Assembly (NCBI GenBank): GCA_023433305.1
Contig: JAEZCZ010000056.1
Location: 1-22,767 of the forward strand
DNA from: Pseudomonadota bacterium
GTDB taxonomy: Bacteria > Pseudomonadota > Alphaproteobacteria > Sphingomonadales > Sphingomonadaceae
Direction: 5' to 3'
DNA: 22,767 nucleotides
The notes beneath the pieces are model-generated. The model ran no database searches and was not told where the DNA came from. It saw only the letters and a list, made by a program, of their open reading frames with translations. This document shows, one piece after another, positions 14,188-22,506 of the stretch. The first letter of the stretch is position 1. Every line of letters starts with the position of its first letter. Both the position numbers and the translations under genes were made by a program.

Positions 14188-15391
14188 GCGCGACCTCCTG
14201 ATCCTCGGCGGCGGCCTCGTCGGCATGACGCTGGCCCTCGCCGCCGCTCGCAAGGGCATTTCAAGCCACGTCGTCGACCGCGCCGACCCGGCCGAGCTGA
14301 CCGCCGAAGGCTTCGATGGCCGAGCCTCGGCGATCTCCACCGCGAGCTGGAACCTGTTCGAGAACATCGGCCTCGCCGACGCGCTCGCTCCGCACGGCTG
14401 CCCGATCCAGTCGATTGCCGTCACCGACGGGATGAAGCCGGGGCGGATCGACTTCACGCCAGAGCCCCACGAAGGCTCGCTCGGCGTGATGTTCGCCAAC
14501 CGCCAGCTTCGCCTCGCGCTGTTCGAAGCGGCGAAGGACGAACCGCTGATCGCCTGGCACGCCCGCTCCGAAGTGCTCGAGCGCGAACGCGGCGAATTCG
14601 GAGTCTCCGCCACGATTTCGAGCGGCGAGAGGCTCCCCGCCTCGCTGATGGTCGCCGCCGAAGGCCGCAACTCGCCCACCCGCGAGGAAGCCGGCATTGC
14701 GGTGGCCAAGTGGGACTATCGCCACCGCGCGATCATCACCGTCCTGACTCACGCCAAGCCGCACGAAGGCGTCGCCTGGGAAATCTTCTACCCCGCCGGC
14801 CCCTTCGCGCTGCTGCCGATGCTCGACAAGCCCGACGGCAGTCACCGCAGCGCGCTGGTCTGGACGGTGAACGAGCGCGACGCCGCGGGCGTCCTCGCCC
14901 TCTCCGACCGAGCTTTCATCGCCGAAGTCGAAAAGCGCATGCACGGCCTCTACGGCGCGATCGCCGTCGACGGGCCGCGCTCGTCCTACCCCCTCGGCTT
15001 CCACCATACCGCGAAGATCACCGCGCAGCGCCTCGCCCTCGTCGGCGATGCCGGTCACGGTCTCCACCCGATCGCCGGGCAGGGTCTCAACGTCGGCCTG
15101 CGCGATGTCGGCGCGCTCGTCGAAGTCATCGTCGAAGGCAAGCGCCTCGGGCTCGACCCTGCAGACGCGCAATTGCTCACGCGCTACGAACGCTGGCGCG
15201 GCCTCGACACGTTCATGGTCGCCCTTGCCACCGACGGCCTCACCCGCCTTTTCGGCATTCCCGGCCGCATCCCGAGCGCGATCCGCCGTCTCGGCATGGG
15301 CGTGGTCCAGCGCACGCCGGCGCTGAAGTCCTGGTTCATGGACGAAGCGCGGGGCGCCTCGGGGCAATTGCCCGAGCTGCTCCGCGGCTAG
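14177..15391 (+). CDS. UbiH/UbiF-family FAD monooxygenase (ubiquinone synthesis)
   Basis: The 404-residue product is a class A flavin monooxygenase. The FAD-binding start is LLILGGGLVGMTLALAA (7-23), and the second FAD motif is GDAGHGLHPIAGQGLNVGLR (290-309). This motif with HPIAGQGLN is typical of the UbiH/UbiF/VisC group, which hydroxylates the ring of ubiquinone precursors using NADPH and O2. Alphaproteobacteria have several versions (UbiH, UbiL, UbiM) that I cannot separate by eye. The ATG at 14177 is chosen because the Rossmann motif starts at once; an ATG at 14156 in frame is also possible. The stop shares bases with the stop of the convergent mitofilin-like gene. Confidence 0.85.
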   Translation: MADKRDLLILGGGLVGMTLALAAARKGISSHVVDRADPAELTAEGFDGRASAISTASWNLFENIGLADALAPHGCPIQSIAVTDGMKPGRIDFTPEPHEGSLGVMFANRQLRLALFEAAKDEPLIAWHARSEVLERERGEFGVSATISSGERLPASLMVAAEGRNSPTREEAGIAVAKWDYRHRAIITVLTHAKPHEGVAWEIFYPAGPFALLPMLDKPDGSHRSALVWTVNERDAAGVLALSDRAFIAEVEKRMHGLYGAIAVDGPRSSYPLGFHHTAKITAQRLALVGDAGHGLHPIAGQGLNVGLRDVGALVEVIVEGKRLGLDPADAQLLTRYERWRGLDTFMVALATDGLTRLFGIPGRIPSAIRRLGMGVVQRTPALKSWFMDEARGASGQLPELLRG

Positions 15392-16296
15392 TCTCCCGCG
15401 ACGGGGCTCGGCTGCTCCACGCTCTGGCCGGCGCCGTCGCGCAGAGTGCGCGGCTCGAGAAGGGCCGTCGTTTCGAGCAGCTCGAGCGCTTGCTGCGCGG
15501 CGGCGTAGCGCTCGGCATCGGCCAGCCAGTCGGACGCTCCCGCCGCGTTCGGCATGTTGCGCACCTCGGAAACGGCGGCCTCGGTCCGCCCGCTTTCGAG
15601 GAACAGCCGGGCCCGCTCGAGCCTTCGCCTCGGTTCGGGCGACGGAGAGCTTTCGCGCCGCACGATGAACAGCTCGCTCAACTCGCGCGACAACCAGGTT
15701 AGCGCACCTTCCTCCGCCGGGTTCTCGGCCAGCGTCGGGGCCAGCCCGTTGAGCCGCGCGATCAGCCGGTCGAGCGTGACAGGGTCGCGCGAGGCATCGA
15801 TCACCGTGCGCACCGCGTTCGGCTGCGCATCGCCGAACCGCAGCCGCAATTGGTCGCCAAGGTATCCAAGCGGCACACCGCGGTCGATCGAGCGGCGCAC
15901 GGCAAAGACGACCAGCAGGGCCTCGGCCCGTGCGGCGTTGCCGGCGGCCGCCTGCGACTGGAGGTCGAGCCGCGAAATCCGTTGCTCGAGCGCCGCGACG
16001 CGCTGATCGATGCCGCCCTGCTGCTCGGCCACTTGCTCGACGCGTTGCGCGGCTTGCTCAGCGTCAGCCGGCGTTTCGCTCGCGACCGTCACGGGCGAGG
16101 CGGTGGCGTCGGGAGCCGGTTCGACGACCTGCTCTTCCGATAACACGTCGAGCGATGGCAGGCCCGGCATCCCCACCAGGACCCAGGTGCCCACGGACCC
16201 GAGCAGGAACGCCCCGAGGCCGAGCCCGATCAGGGCCCGCGTCTGAGTCCGTCGGCGGTCGATGACGGCAGAGGTGCTGGAGTATGGTTCGGCCAT
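15388..16296 (-). CDS. Mitofilin-like inner-membrane protein
   Basis: The 302-residue product has a short cytoplasmic N-terminus, one membrane helix (about 20-43), an acidic/Ala/Pro linker (about 50-75) and a predicted coiled coil (about 75-125, with VAALEQRISRLDLQSQAAAG). The C-terminal part is helical, about 125-290. This layout and its place directly after hemD match the alphaproteobacterial mitofilin/Mic60-like proteins, which shape internal membranes or organise the envelope. A good ribosome site (AAGGGA) precedes the ATG. The gap to hemD is 27 bases, so it is likely the last gene of a hemC-hemD operon. A role in haem synthesis is only suggested by position. Confidence 0.8.
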   Translation of the reverse strand: MAEPYSSTSAVIDRRRTQTRALIGLGLGAFLLGSVGTWVLVGMPGLPSLDVLSEEQVVEPAPDATASPVTVASETPADAEQAAQRVEQVAEQQGGIDQRVAALEQRISRLDLQSQAAAGNAARAEALLVVFAVRRSIDRGVPLGYLGDQLRLRFGDAQPNAVRTVIDASRDPVTLDRLIARLNGLAPTLAENPAEEGALTWLSRELSELFIVRRESSPSPEPRRRLERARLFLESGRTEAAVSEVRNMPNAAGASDWLADAERYAAAQQALELLETTALLEPRTLRDGAGQSVEQPSPVAGD

Positions 16297-16323
16297 GGTT
16301 CCCTTGCGGTGCGTCTCGACCCT

Positions 16324-17022
16324 TTAGGATGCGGCCCCGTTGCCGGGTTCTTGGCACATCTTGCGCGCCAAAGCCAAGAGCGCCGCCTCGCTGGGTTCCG
16401 CGGCGGACCGTACCTCATGCCAACCCCCTCCGGCGCCAGCCGCGATGCGGGGGCCGAGCGCGGCCAACCGGAGGACAGCCCGGGGAACGCCTCGGCGGTC
16501 GCACTCGCTGGCAAAATGGCGTGCCGCCGCGGCCGAATGCAGCAGGACGAGAGCTCCATCCCGCAGCCGCGCAGCCAAGGCTTCGGGCAGCGGTGCGGGA
16601 ACGCTTTCGTAGCCGACCCGAACGATCACCTCGATGCCGCGCGGCGGCGCCAGCGGTACATGTTCCGCGCCGGTCAGACGCAGCAGGCGCAACGGCGGCG
16701 CAAGCGTATCGACCAGGTCCTGCAATACGCCGCGCCCGATGGCTGCAACGGTAAAGCCCGCGGCTTCGGCGGCCGCCGCTGTGGCGCTTCCGACCGCGTA
16801 GACAGGCTTGCCGCGATAACGCTCGAGCGATGCCCCGCCATGCCGCACCGCGTTGGCGCTGCCGAGCAGGAAGCCGTCGATGGATTCGGCAGGCGGCGCC
16901 TCCCAGGCGAGCGGCCGAATCTGGAATAGCGGGCAACCGTACATCGAAAGCCCCGCCGCCCGGCCCGCCTCGACCGTGGCCGAGCAACCGGGCTCGGGAC
17001 GTATGGTAAGAACCAAGCTCAC
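16324..17022 (-). CDS. hemD: Uroporphyrinogen-III synthase
   Basis: The 232-residue product closes and inverts ring D of hydroxymethylbilane to give uroporphyrinogen III. The sequence is divergent, as is usual for HemD. It begins VLTIRPEPGCSATVEAGRAA and shows FLLGSANAVRHGG, a GKPVYAVGSATAAAAEAAGF strand-turn and ALVLLHSAAAARHFA, all at expected HemD positions. It starts at a GTG (17022) whose bases overlap the hemC stop as GTGA, so translation is probably coupled to hemC. The reading frame runs on upstream to 17337 antisense-free but inside hemC, and that part is not coding. The position after hemC supports the call strongly. Confidence 0.88.
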   Translation of the reverse strand: MSLVLTIRPEPGCSATVEAGRAAGLSMYGCPLFQIRPLAWEAPPAESIDGFLLGSANAVRHGGASLERYRGKPVYAVGSATAAAAEAAGFTVAAIGRGVLQDLVDTLAPPLRLLRLTGAEHVPLAPPRGIEVIVRVGYESVPAPLPEALAARLRDGALVLLHSAAAARHFASECDRRGVPRAVLRLAALGPRIAAGAGGGWHEVRSAAEPSEAALLALARKMCQEPGNGAAS

Positions 17023-17948
17023 CGCGCGCCGGAAAAGTGCGCCGCGATCCCCCCGGTGGCGCGCGCAAGCAGGTCTTCGGCCAGACGGGTCGGCGCGATG
17101 TCGTCGTCGCTTGGAAACGTTGCGGATCCGTCCACCCGCTCCACGCCGTCGGGGCTGAACAGCGCGGCGCGCATCGTCAGCATGTCGCCCTTGGCATCGC
17201 AGAGAACCGCGATCGGGCTGTGGCAGCTGCCTCCGAGCGCAGCGAGCAGCGCGCGTTCGGCCATCGCTTCGGCGCGGCTCGGGCCGTGATCGATCGCGGC
17301 GAGCCATTCGCGGGCCCGCGCGTCGTCGGTTCGGCACTCGATGGCGATCGCGCCCTGTGCCGGGGCGGGAAGCCAGTCTTCAAATGCGAGCGCATGACCC
17401 GTCCCGGTCTCGCCAAGTCGAGCAAGGCCGGCAGCGGCGAGGAAGGTCGCATCGACCTCTCCCGCAGCGAGCTTGGCCAGTCTCGTCGCGACATTGCCGC
17501 GGAAAGTCACCACGCGGCAATCCGGCCGGGCGTGAAGCGCCTGCGCCGCGCGCCGCGGGGCGCTCGTGCCGATCACCGCGCCTTCCGGGAGCGCCGCGAG
17601 GCTCGCGGCGCCGATGAGCACGTCGCGCTTGTCCGCGCGCGGCAGGATCGCGGCTATGGCGAAGCTGTCAGGGCGCCAGGTCTCGACGTCCTTGAGCGAG
17701 TGGACCGAGGCATCGATTTGCCCGTCGAGAAGCCAACCGTCGAGCTCGCGCGTCCAGAGCGCCTTGCCGCCTATTTCGGCGAGCGGGCGATCCTGCACTT
17801 TGTCGCCGCTGGCAACGACCGGCACCAGCTCGACCGCGCTTTCGGCCCAGCCATGTGCCGCGCAGAGCCGGGCGCGCGCCTCCTCGGCCTGCGCCATCGC
17901 GAGCGGCGAACGGCGCGTGCCGAGCTTGATGAGGGGTTGGCTAGCCAT
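17019..17948 (-). CDS. hemC: Hydroxymethylbilane synthase (porphobilinogen deaminase)
   Basis: The 309-residue product joins four porphobilinogen molecules into hydroxymethylbilane in haem synthesis. It begins IKLGTRRSPLAMAQAEEARA, has the catalytic aspartate D87 in VHSLKDVE, the arginine-rich substrate loop TSAPRRAAQ (128-136) and the dipyrromethane-binding cysteine C242 in LGGSCHSPIAV. Length is normal for the family. The ATG at 17948 is the natural start; no clear ribosome site precedes it, and a promoter-like pair ends 11 bases upstream. It is followed by hemD with a 4-base overlap. Confidence 0.95.
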   Translation of the reverse strand: MASQPLIKLGTRRSPLAMAQAEEARARLCAAHGWAESAVELVPVVASGDKVQDRPLAEIGGKALWTRELDGWLLDGQIDASVHSLKDVETWRPDSFAIAAILPRADKRDVLIGAASLAALPEGAVIGTSAPRRAAQALHARPDCRVVTFRGNVATRLAKLAAGEVDATFLAAAGLARLGETGTGHALAFEDWLPAPAQGAIAIECRTDDARAREWLAAIDHGPSRAEAMAERALLAALGGSCHSPIAVLCDAKGDMLTMRAALFSPDGVERVDGSATFPSDDDIAPTRLAEDLLARATGGIAAHFSGAR

Positions 17949-17959
17949 CGGGTCGGCTT

Positions 17960-17988
17960 GCCCTAGCCAGCGTTTGCGTCCAGTGGAA
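17960..17988 (-). promoter_or_regulatory. Possible hemC promoter
   Basis: On the minus strand, TTCCAC (17988-17983), 17 bases, then TAGGGC (17965-17960). Transcription would start near 17953, only a few bases before the hemC ATG, giving a very short or absent leader. The -35 overlaps the ribosome site of divergent tsaD. The match is weak and rests partly on repetition of the TAGGG element at other genes here. Confidence 0.25.
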
Positions 17989-17995
17989 GCACCCC

Positions 17996-19033
17996 ATGAG
18001 GTTGGTACTCGGCATCGAGAGCAGTTGCGACGAGACCGCCGCCGCGCTGGTGACGGACGATCGCCGGATCCTGGCGCAGGCCATCGCCTCGCAGGACGAT
18101 CGCCACGCGCCCTACGGCGGCGTCGTCCCCGAGATCGCCGCCCGCGCCCACGCCGAGCGCCTTTCGCCGCTGATTGAGCGCGTGCTCGACGAGGCAAAGG
18201 TCACCCTCGCGGATTGTGACGCCGTCGCCGCGACGGCCGGACCCGGCCTCATCGGCGGGGTCATGGTCGGCCTCGTCACCGCCAAGGCCCTCGCGATGGC
18301 CAGCGACAAGCCGCTTCTCGCCATTAATCACCTCGAAGGCCATGCGCTGAGTCCGCGGCTCGCCGACGCCACGCTTGAGTTTCCTTACGCGCTGCTGCTC
18401 GTTTCGGGCGGGCATTGCCAGCTTCTCGAAGTCTCTGGAGTCGGTCGCTACCGGCGCCTCGCCACGACGATCGACGACGCGCTCGGCGAAGCGTTCGACA
18501 AGACCGCCAAGATCCTCGGCCTCGGATTTCCGGGAGGCCCCGCGGTTGAGCGGATCGCGAGGGAAGGCGACCCGAACGCCGTCCCCCTGCCGCGCCCGCT
18601 TCTTGGCAGCGACGAGCCACATTTCTCGTTCGCGGGCCTCAAGAGCGCCGTCCTGCGCGCGCACGAGAGCGGCCAGCATCGCACGGCCGATATTGCCGCC
18701 AGCTTCCAGCAGGCCGCCATCGATTGCCTGTTGGACCGCTCGGAACGCGCGACCGACCGGATGGGCGATGTAACCGCGCTCGTGGTCGCGGGAGGCGTTG
18801 CGGCCAATGCCCGTGTGCGGCAGGCGCTGGAAGCGCTCGCCGAAAGTCGCGGGCTTCGCTTTGTGGCACCTCCCCCGGCGTTGTGCACGGACAACGCCGC
18901 GATGATCGCCTGGGCCGGGCTCGAGAGGCTCGCCGCCGGTGCGACAGGCGATCCGCTCGACATTTCCGCTCGCCCACGCTGGCCGCTCGACGCCGATGCG
19001 GAGCCTGTGCGCGGGGCCGGGGTGAAAGCTTGA
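17996..19033 (+). CDS. tsaD: tRNA N6-threonylcarbamoyladenosine transferase
   Basis: The 345-residue product is TsaD (Kae1/YgjD/Gcp), which transfers the threonylcarbamoyl group to A37 of ANN-decoding tRNAs with TsaB and TsaE. It starts MRLVLGIESSCDETAAALV. The metal-binding histidines are H112 and H116 in NHLEGHALS, and the third ligand is D299 in CTDNAAMIAW. GGVVPEIAARAHAERL (41-56) is a family hallmark. The ribosome site GGAAG (17985-17989) fixes the start. The gene is divergent from hemC across 47 bases and overlaps gpsA by 4 bases. Confidence 0.95.
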   Translation: MRLVLGIESSCDETAAALVTDDRRILAQAIASQDDRHAPYGGVVPEIAARAHAERLSPLIERVLDEAKVTLADCDAVAATAGPGLIGGVMVGLVTAKALAMASDKPLLAINHLEGHALSPRLADATLEFPYALLLVSGGHCQLLEVSGVGRYRRLATTIDDALGEAFDKTAKILGLGFPGGPAVERIAREGDPNAVPLPRPLLGSDEPHFSFAGLKSAVLRAHESGQHRTADIAASFQQAAIDCLLDRSERATDRMGDVTALVVAGGVAANARVRQALEALAESRGLRFVAPPPALCTDNAAMIAWAGLERLAAGATGDPLDISARPRWPLDADAEPVRGAGVKA

Positions 19034-20025
19034 GCACGCCGGCGATAGCCGTCGTCGGCGCCGGCGCGTGGGGCACCGCGCTCGCGCAGATGTTGGCCGG
19101 AGACGGCAGATCCGTGCTGCTCTGGGCGATCGAGCCTGAGCTGGTCGACGAGATGAACGCTCGCCGGAGCAACTCGCTTTATCTTCCCTCCGCCACGCTC
19201 GCCCCGACGATCCGCGCCACCAACGACCTCGCCGAAGCCGCACGGTGCGACCTCGTGCTGCTGGTGACGCCAGCGCAGCACCTGGGCCCAACCATGGCGC
19301 GCCTGCCGCGTTTCCCGCGCGACCTCGTCCTCTGCGCCAAGGGGATCGAAGCCGAAACCGGACGCATGATGCACGAGGTTGCCGCCGACGCCGCGCCCGG
19401 CAGCGACATCGCCGTCCTGTCCGGCCCGACGTTTGCGCACGAAGTCGCAGCCGGGCTTCCCACCGCCGTGACGCTCGCCTGCGGCGGCGGCGAGAAGCAG
19501 TGGCAACGCCTCGCACCCGCCATCGCACGGCCGACCTTCCGCCCCTACTACAGCGACGATCTGATCGGGGCCGAAGTGGGCGGTGCTGTGAAGAACGTCT
19601 TGGCGATCGCCTGCGGGGTCGTCGAAGGTCTCCAACTTGGCCAGAATGCCCGCGCAGCGCTTATTGCCCGTGGCTATGCAGAGATGCAGCGCTTCGGCGA
19701 TGCGCTCGGTGCCCAGCGGGCGACACTTGCCGGCCTTTGCGGACTGGGCGATCTAGTGCTGACCTGTTCGTCGACGTCGAGCCGCAACTTTTCGCTCGGC
19801 AAGGCGCTCGGGGAAGGGAAAAATCCGCAAGTGCTCATGAGCGATCGCCGCACGGTTGCGGAAGGCGCGCACACCGCGCCGGTGCTCGTCGATCTGGCTG
19901 AGCGGCACGGCGTTGCCATGCCGATCGCGGAAGCGGTCTGCAGGCTCCTCGAAGGCGAGCCGGCCGAGACGATGGCGAGCGAGCTGCTCGCGCGGCCGCT
20001 CACCGCCGAGGGGCGGCTAGTTTGA
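19030..20025 (+). CDS. gpsA: Glycerol-3-phosphate dehydrogenase [NAD(P)+]
   Basis: The 331-residue product reduces dihydroxyacetone phosphate to sn-glycerol 3-phosphate for phospholipid synthesis. The NAD(P) loop is VVGAGAWGTALAQ (8-20). K104 in AKGIEAETG and K188 in GAVKNVLAIACG are the expected substrate and catalytic lysines, and GLCGLGDLVLTCSSTSSRN is the usual late motif. The start is a TTG at 19030, overlapping the tsaD stop as TTGA, with GGGGTGAAAG before it. The first ATG is well inside the Rossmann fold, so TTG is required for a whole protein. It likely forms an operon with tsaD and the downstream flippase. Confidence 0.93.
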   Translation: MSTPAIAVVGAGAWGTALAQMLAGDGRSVLLWAIEPELVDEMNARRSNSLYLPSATLAPTIRATNDLAEAARCDLVLLVTPAQHLGPTMARLPRFPRDLVLCAKGIEAETGRMMHEVAADAAPGSDIAVLSGPTFAHEVAAGLPTAVTLACGGGEKQWQRLAPAIARPTFRPYYSDDLIGAEVGGAVKNVLAIACGVVEGLQLGQNARAALIARGYAEMQRFGDALGAQRATLAGLCGLGDLVLTCSSTSSRNFSLGKALGEGKNPQVLMSDRRTVAEGAHTAPVLVDLAERHGVAMPIAEAVCRLLEGEPAETMASELLARPLTAEGRLV

Positions 20026-21533
20026 CGACGACCCCGGCGAGTGAAGGCCCGGGCGGCGATCTTGCCACGCTCGCCCGTGGCGGACAGGCCAACTTCCTCG
20101 GCTTTCTCCTTCGTCTCGCCGCTCGCCTGCCGTTTCTCTTCATCGCCGGCCGCTACTACGGGGCCGACGCACTGGGGCGCTTCGCTTCCGCGCTGGTGAT
20201 CGTCGAGTTGATGGGCATGCTCTGCACCATCGGCGAGAAGCGGGGGCTGGCCCAGCGGTTGTCCGAATCCGATGGTGACCAGACCCATCTCGTCGCGGAC
20301 GGTCTCACGGTGGCGCTTCTGCTCGGCAGCCTGGTGGCGCTGTTCCTCTGGCTGGTGCCGGCGCCGATGTTCCCTAGCGGCGACTATACCCAATACGACC
20401 GGCTGATCGTGCTCGCGATCCCGGCACTGGCGCTCACCGAGATCCTGCTCGCCGCCCAGGCCTATCGCTATGACATCGCTGCCACGGTCCGAGCGCGCGC
20501 CATCGTCGAACCCTGGACGATCTCGATCATGGCGGGCGTGTTCGCGCTGCTCGGGTCGCGGAGCGGGCTCTCGCTCGCCTACCTTGCCTCGATATACGCT
20601 GCACTGCTGACCGCTGCCTGGCCGTTCCTGCGCACCTACGGCCTGCCGCGCGGGTGGCGGCCATCGAGCGGCCGCATGGCGCGCATGACGGCCCGTGGAC
20701 TGCCGCTGGCAGGCGCCGACACGATCGAGTGGGGTACCCGCCGCCTGGACGTTTACATCCTCGCGCTGTTCGCTGCCCCTGCCGCCGTCGGCATCTATTA
20801 CATCGCCCAGCAGGTCGCGAGCCTGCCGCAAAAGCTCAAGACCAGCTTCGAGCCGATCCTAGGTCCCGTGCTGACCCGCAAGCTCAAGGAGAAGGACTAC
20901 GGGGCAATCGCCAAGCAGGTCTGCCAGGTCGGATTCTGGATCACCGCCGCCCAGGCCGGTGTGGGCCTGGCGCTCGGCATCCCCGGCGAAGCGATCATGG
21001 GGCTGGTCGGTGCGACCTTCGTCGGGGGCACCGGCGCGCTCGCCTTCCTCCTGCTCGCGGAGGTGGTCGCGGCCACCGCAGTCGTCTCCGAAGCTGCGCT
21101 GGTCTATGTCGCACGGCTGCGCAACCTCTGGGTCTCGGTCGCGACCATCGCGCTCCAGGCCGCGCTGACGGTCGCGGCGATGCTCGTCGCCGATCGCCTC
21201 GGGTGGAACGAGGGCTGGCGTGCCGCCGCCGCGGCAGCGTGCCTGATGCTGGCACTGGGAGCGGCTTCGCTGACGAAAGCGCTAATGTTGAGCCGCATCC
21301 TGGGGCGGACGATCAATAACTGGCGCTGGGCGCTGGTCTGGGCCGCCGCGGCGGCGATCGTCATCGGTCAGCTCGTGATCCTTCTGCCCGAGTGGGCCCA
21401 GTTGGTCGTCGGCATCCCGGCGATCCTCGCTGTCTATGGCTGGATCATCTGGACGAAGGGTTTCGGCCCCGAGGACCGGGTGTTGTTCACGCGCAAGGTA
21501 ACCCGAGACGAACAGGCTGAGCCCGCAGATTGA
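20022..21533 (+). CDS. Oligosaccharide/polysaccharide flippase family protein
   Basis: The 503-residue product is a polytopic membrane protein with about 12-14 hydrophobic helices. It starts with ARGGQANFLGFLLRLAARLP, a pattern common at the N-terminus of Wzx-like and MVF/MATE-superfamily lipid-linked sugar exporters. It should sit in the inner membrane and may move a lipid-linked glycan, but the substrate is unknown; no glycosyltransferase is adjacent. The start is a TTG at 20022 overlapping the gpsA stop as TTGA. The basic C-terminal tail (about 485-503) is soluble. Being behind tsaD and gpsA suggests constitutive expression. Confidence 0.8.
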   Translation: MTTTPASEGPGGDLATLARGGQANFLGFLLRLAARLPFLFIAGRYYGADALGRFASALVIVELMGMLCTIGEKRGLAQRLSESDGDQTHLVADGLTVALLLGSLVALFLWLVPAPMFPSGDYTQYDRLIVLAIPALALTEILLAAQAYRYDIAATVRARAIVEPWTISIMAGVFALLGSRSGLSLAYLASIYAALLTAAWPFLRTYGLPRGWRPSSGRMARMTARGLPLAGADTIEWGTRRLDVYILALFAAPAAVGIYYIAQQVASLPQKLKTSFEPILGPVLTRKLKEKDYGAIAKQVCQVGFWITAAQAGVGLALGIPGEAIMGLVGATFVGGTGALAFLLLAEVVAATAVVSEAALVYVARLRNLWVSVATIALQAALTVAAMLVADRLGWNEGWRAAAAAACLMLALGAASLTKALMLSRILGRTINNWRWALVWAAAAAIVIGQLVILLPEWAQLVVGIPAILAVYGWIIWTKGFGPEDRVLFTRKVTRDEQAEPAD

Positions 21534-21598
21534 CAGCGTGCAACTCGTGATCTGCAAGCTCTCGACGCAAGCTCGGTTGCGCGGTTAGAGGTCTGGCC

Positions 21599-22345
21599 AT
21601 GCGCCTCTTTCGCAACGCCTACTTCGTTCTGGCGCTCGGCGCCGCGCTCGTCGCCTTGCTGGCGATCGTCGCCAGCAGGGTGACCGGGCCGGCGCTGACC
21701 GCCCGGCTCGCGGCACAAGCCACCGAGGCGATCGCCGAAGCGGGCGGCGCGCCGATCGTCGCGCGGTTCTCGACAGTGACAGGCTCGGCCAGCCGCCATC
21801 CCCGGCTTTCCGGCGGTGAAGGGATCAACGATAGCGTCCGCGATCGCGTGGCCAAGGCGCTGGCGAGGATTCCGGGCGTTGGCGGGATCCGCTGGTCGGA
21901 CGGGACCGCTTTCGCCGAGACGGGCGAAGCTCCGATCGCACAGCTGCGATGCCAGGACGACGTCGACGCGCTGCTGCGCTCGCGAACCATTCGGTTCGAG
22001 GAAAGCTCGGCCCGTATCGACGCAACGAGCGGGGAACTGGTCGACGAGGTCGCCGCAGCGCTCCGCCCGTGCCTCGGCAGCATCATCGCGATCACCGGCC
22101 ACACCGACGCGTCCGGGCCCGAGGCCGGCAATCTCCAGCTTTCGCTGGCTCGGGCCGAAGCGGTGCGCGACGCGCTCGTGCGGCGCGGCATACCGTCCGA
22201 TGGGCTGCGTACGCGAGGCTTCGGCTCGCGCGCTCCCGTGCATGGGCTGGATGCGAGCGATCCTGCAAATCGGCGTATCGAGTTCTCCGTCATCGCCATC
22301 AAACCTGTCCGGCCGACGCCGGTCGATACACCCGGACCCCGCTAG
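21599..22345 (+). CDS. OmpA-family peptidoglycan-associated protein
   Basis: The 248-residue product has one N-terminal membrane helix or uncleaved signal (about 8-26), then a BON-like segment (about 50-110, with VRDRVAKALARIPGVGGI) and an OmpA-like domain (about 115-235). The peptidoglycan-binding residues are D170 in GHTDASG and R185 in LSLARAEAV, and the typical GFGS turn is at 207-210. C118 and C158 lie at the positions that often form a disulfide in such domains. It should anchor the inner membrane to the cell wall. A good ribosome site, AGAGG (21587-21591), supports the start. Confidence 0.88.
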   Translation: MRLFRNAYFVLALGAALVALLAIVASRVTGPALTARLAAQATEAIAEAGGAPIVARFSTVTGSASRHPRLSGGEGINDSVRDRVAKALARIPGVGGIRWSDGTAFAETGEAPIAQLRCQDDVDALLRSRTIRFEESSARIDATSGELVDEVAAALRPCLGSIIAITGHTDASGPEAGNLQLSLARAEAVRDALVRRGIPSDGLRTRGFGSRAPVHGLDASDPANRRIEFSVIAIKPVRPTPVDTPGPR

Positions 22346-22392
22346 CTAGTCCGAGATTGCATAACGCCGCGCCTGACCGTTAAAGCCGCTGC

Positions 22393-22506
22393 ATGCCCAT
22401 CTGGCTAGAACTCACCTTGCTCATGCTGATCGCCTACTCGATCGGCCTGGCCATCGGGTGGGCGATCTGGGGGCGTGGCTCGATGGGGAGGAATGCGAAT
22501 GGGTGA
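22393..22506 (+). CDS. Small membrane protein (37 residues)
   Basis: The short reading frame encodes a single hydrophobic helix (about 4-26), including LLMLIAYSIGLAIGWAIWG, with small-residue spacing suited to helix packing, and a short basic end. No convincing ribosome site is seen. Its last 8 bases overlap the start of the next gene, and the next gene's strong ribosome site (GGGGAGG) lies inside this frame. That arrangement supports a real coupled small gene. Function is unknown. Confidence 0.55.
   Translation: MPIWLELTLLMLIAYSIGLAIGWAIWGRGSMGRNANG

Noticed and set aside
12487..15702. A plus-strand open frame of 1,071 codons across the disulfide reductase and UbiH-family genes
   Set aside because: It is a shadow frame: very rich in Arg, Gln and His, crossing two genes with complete motifs on other frames.
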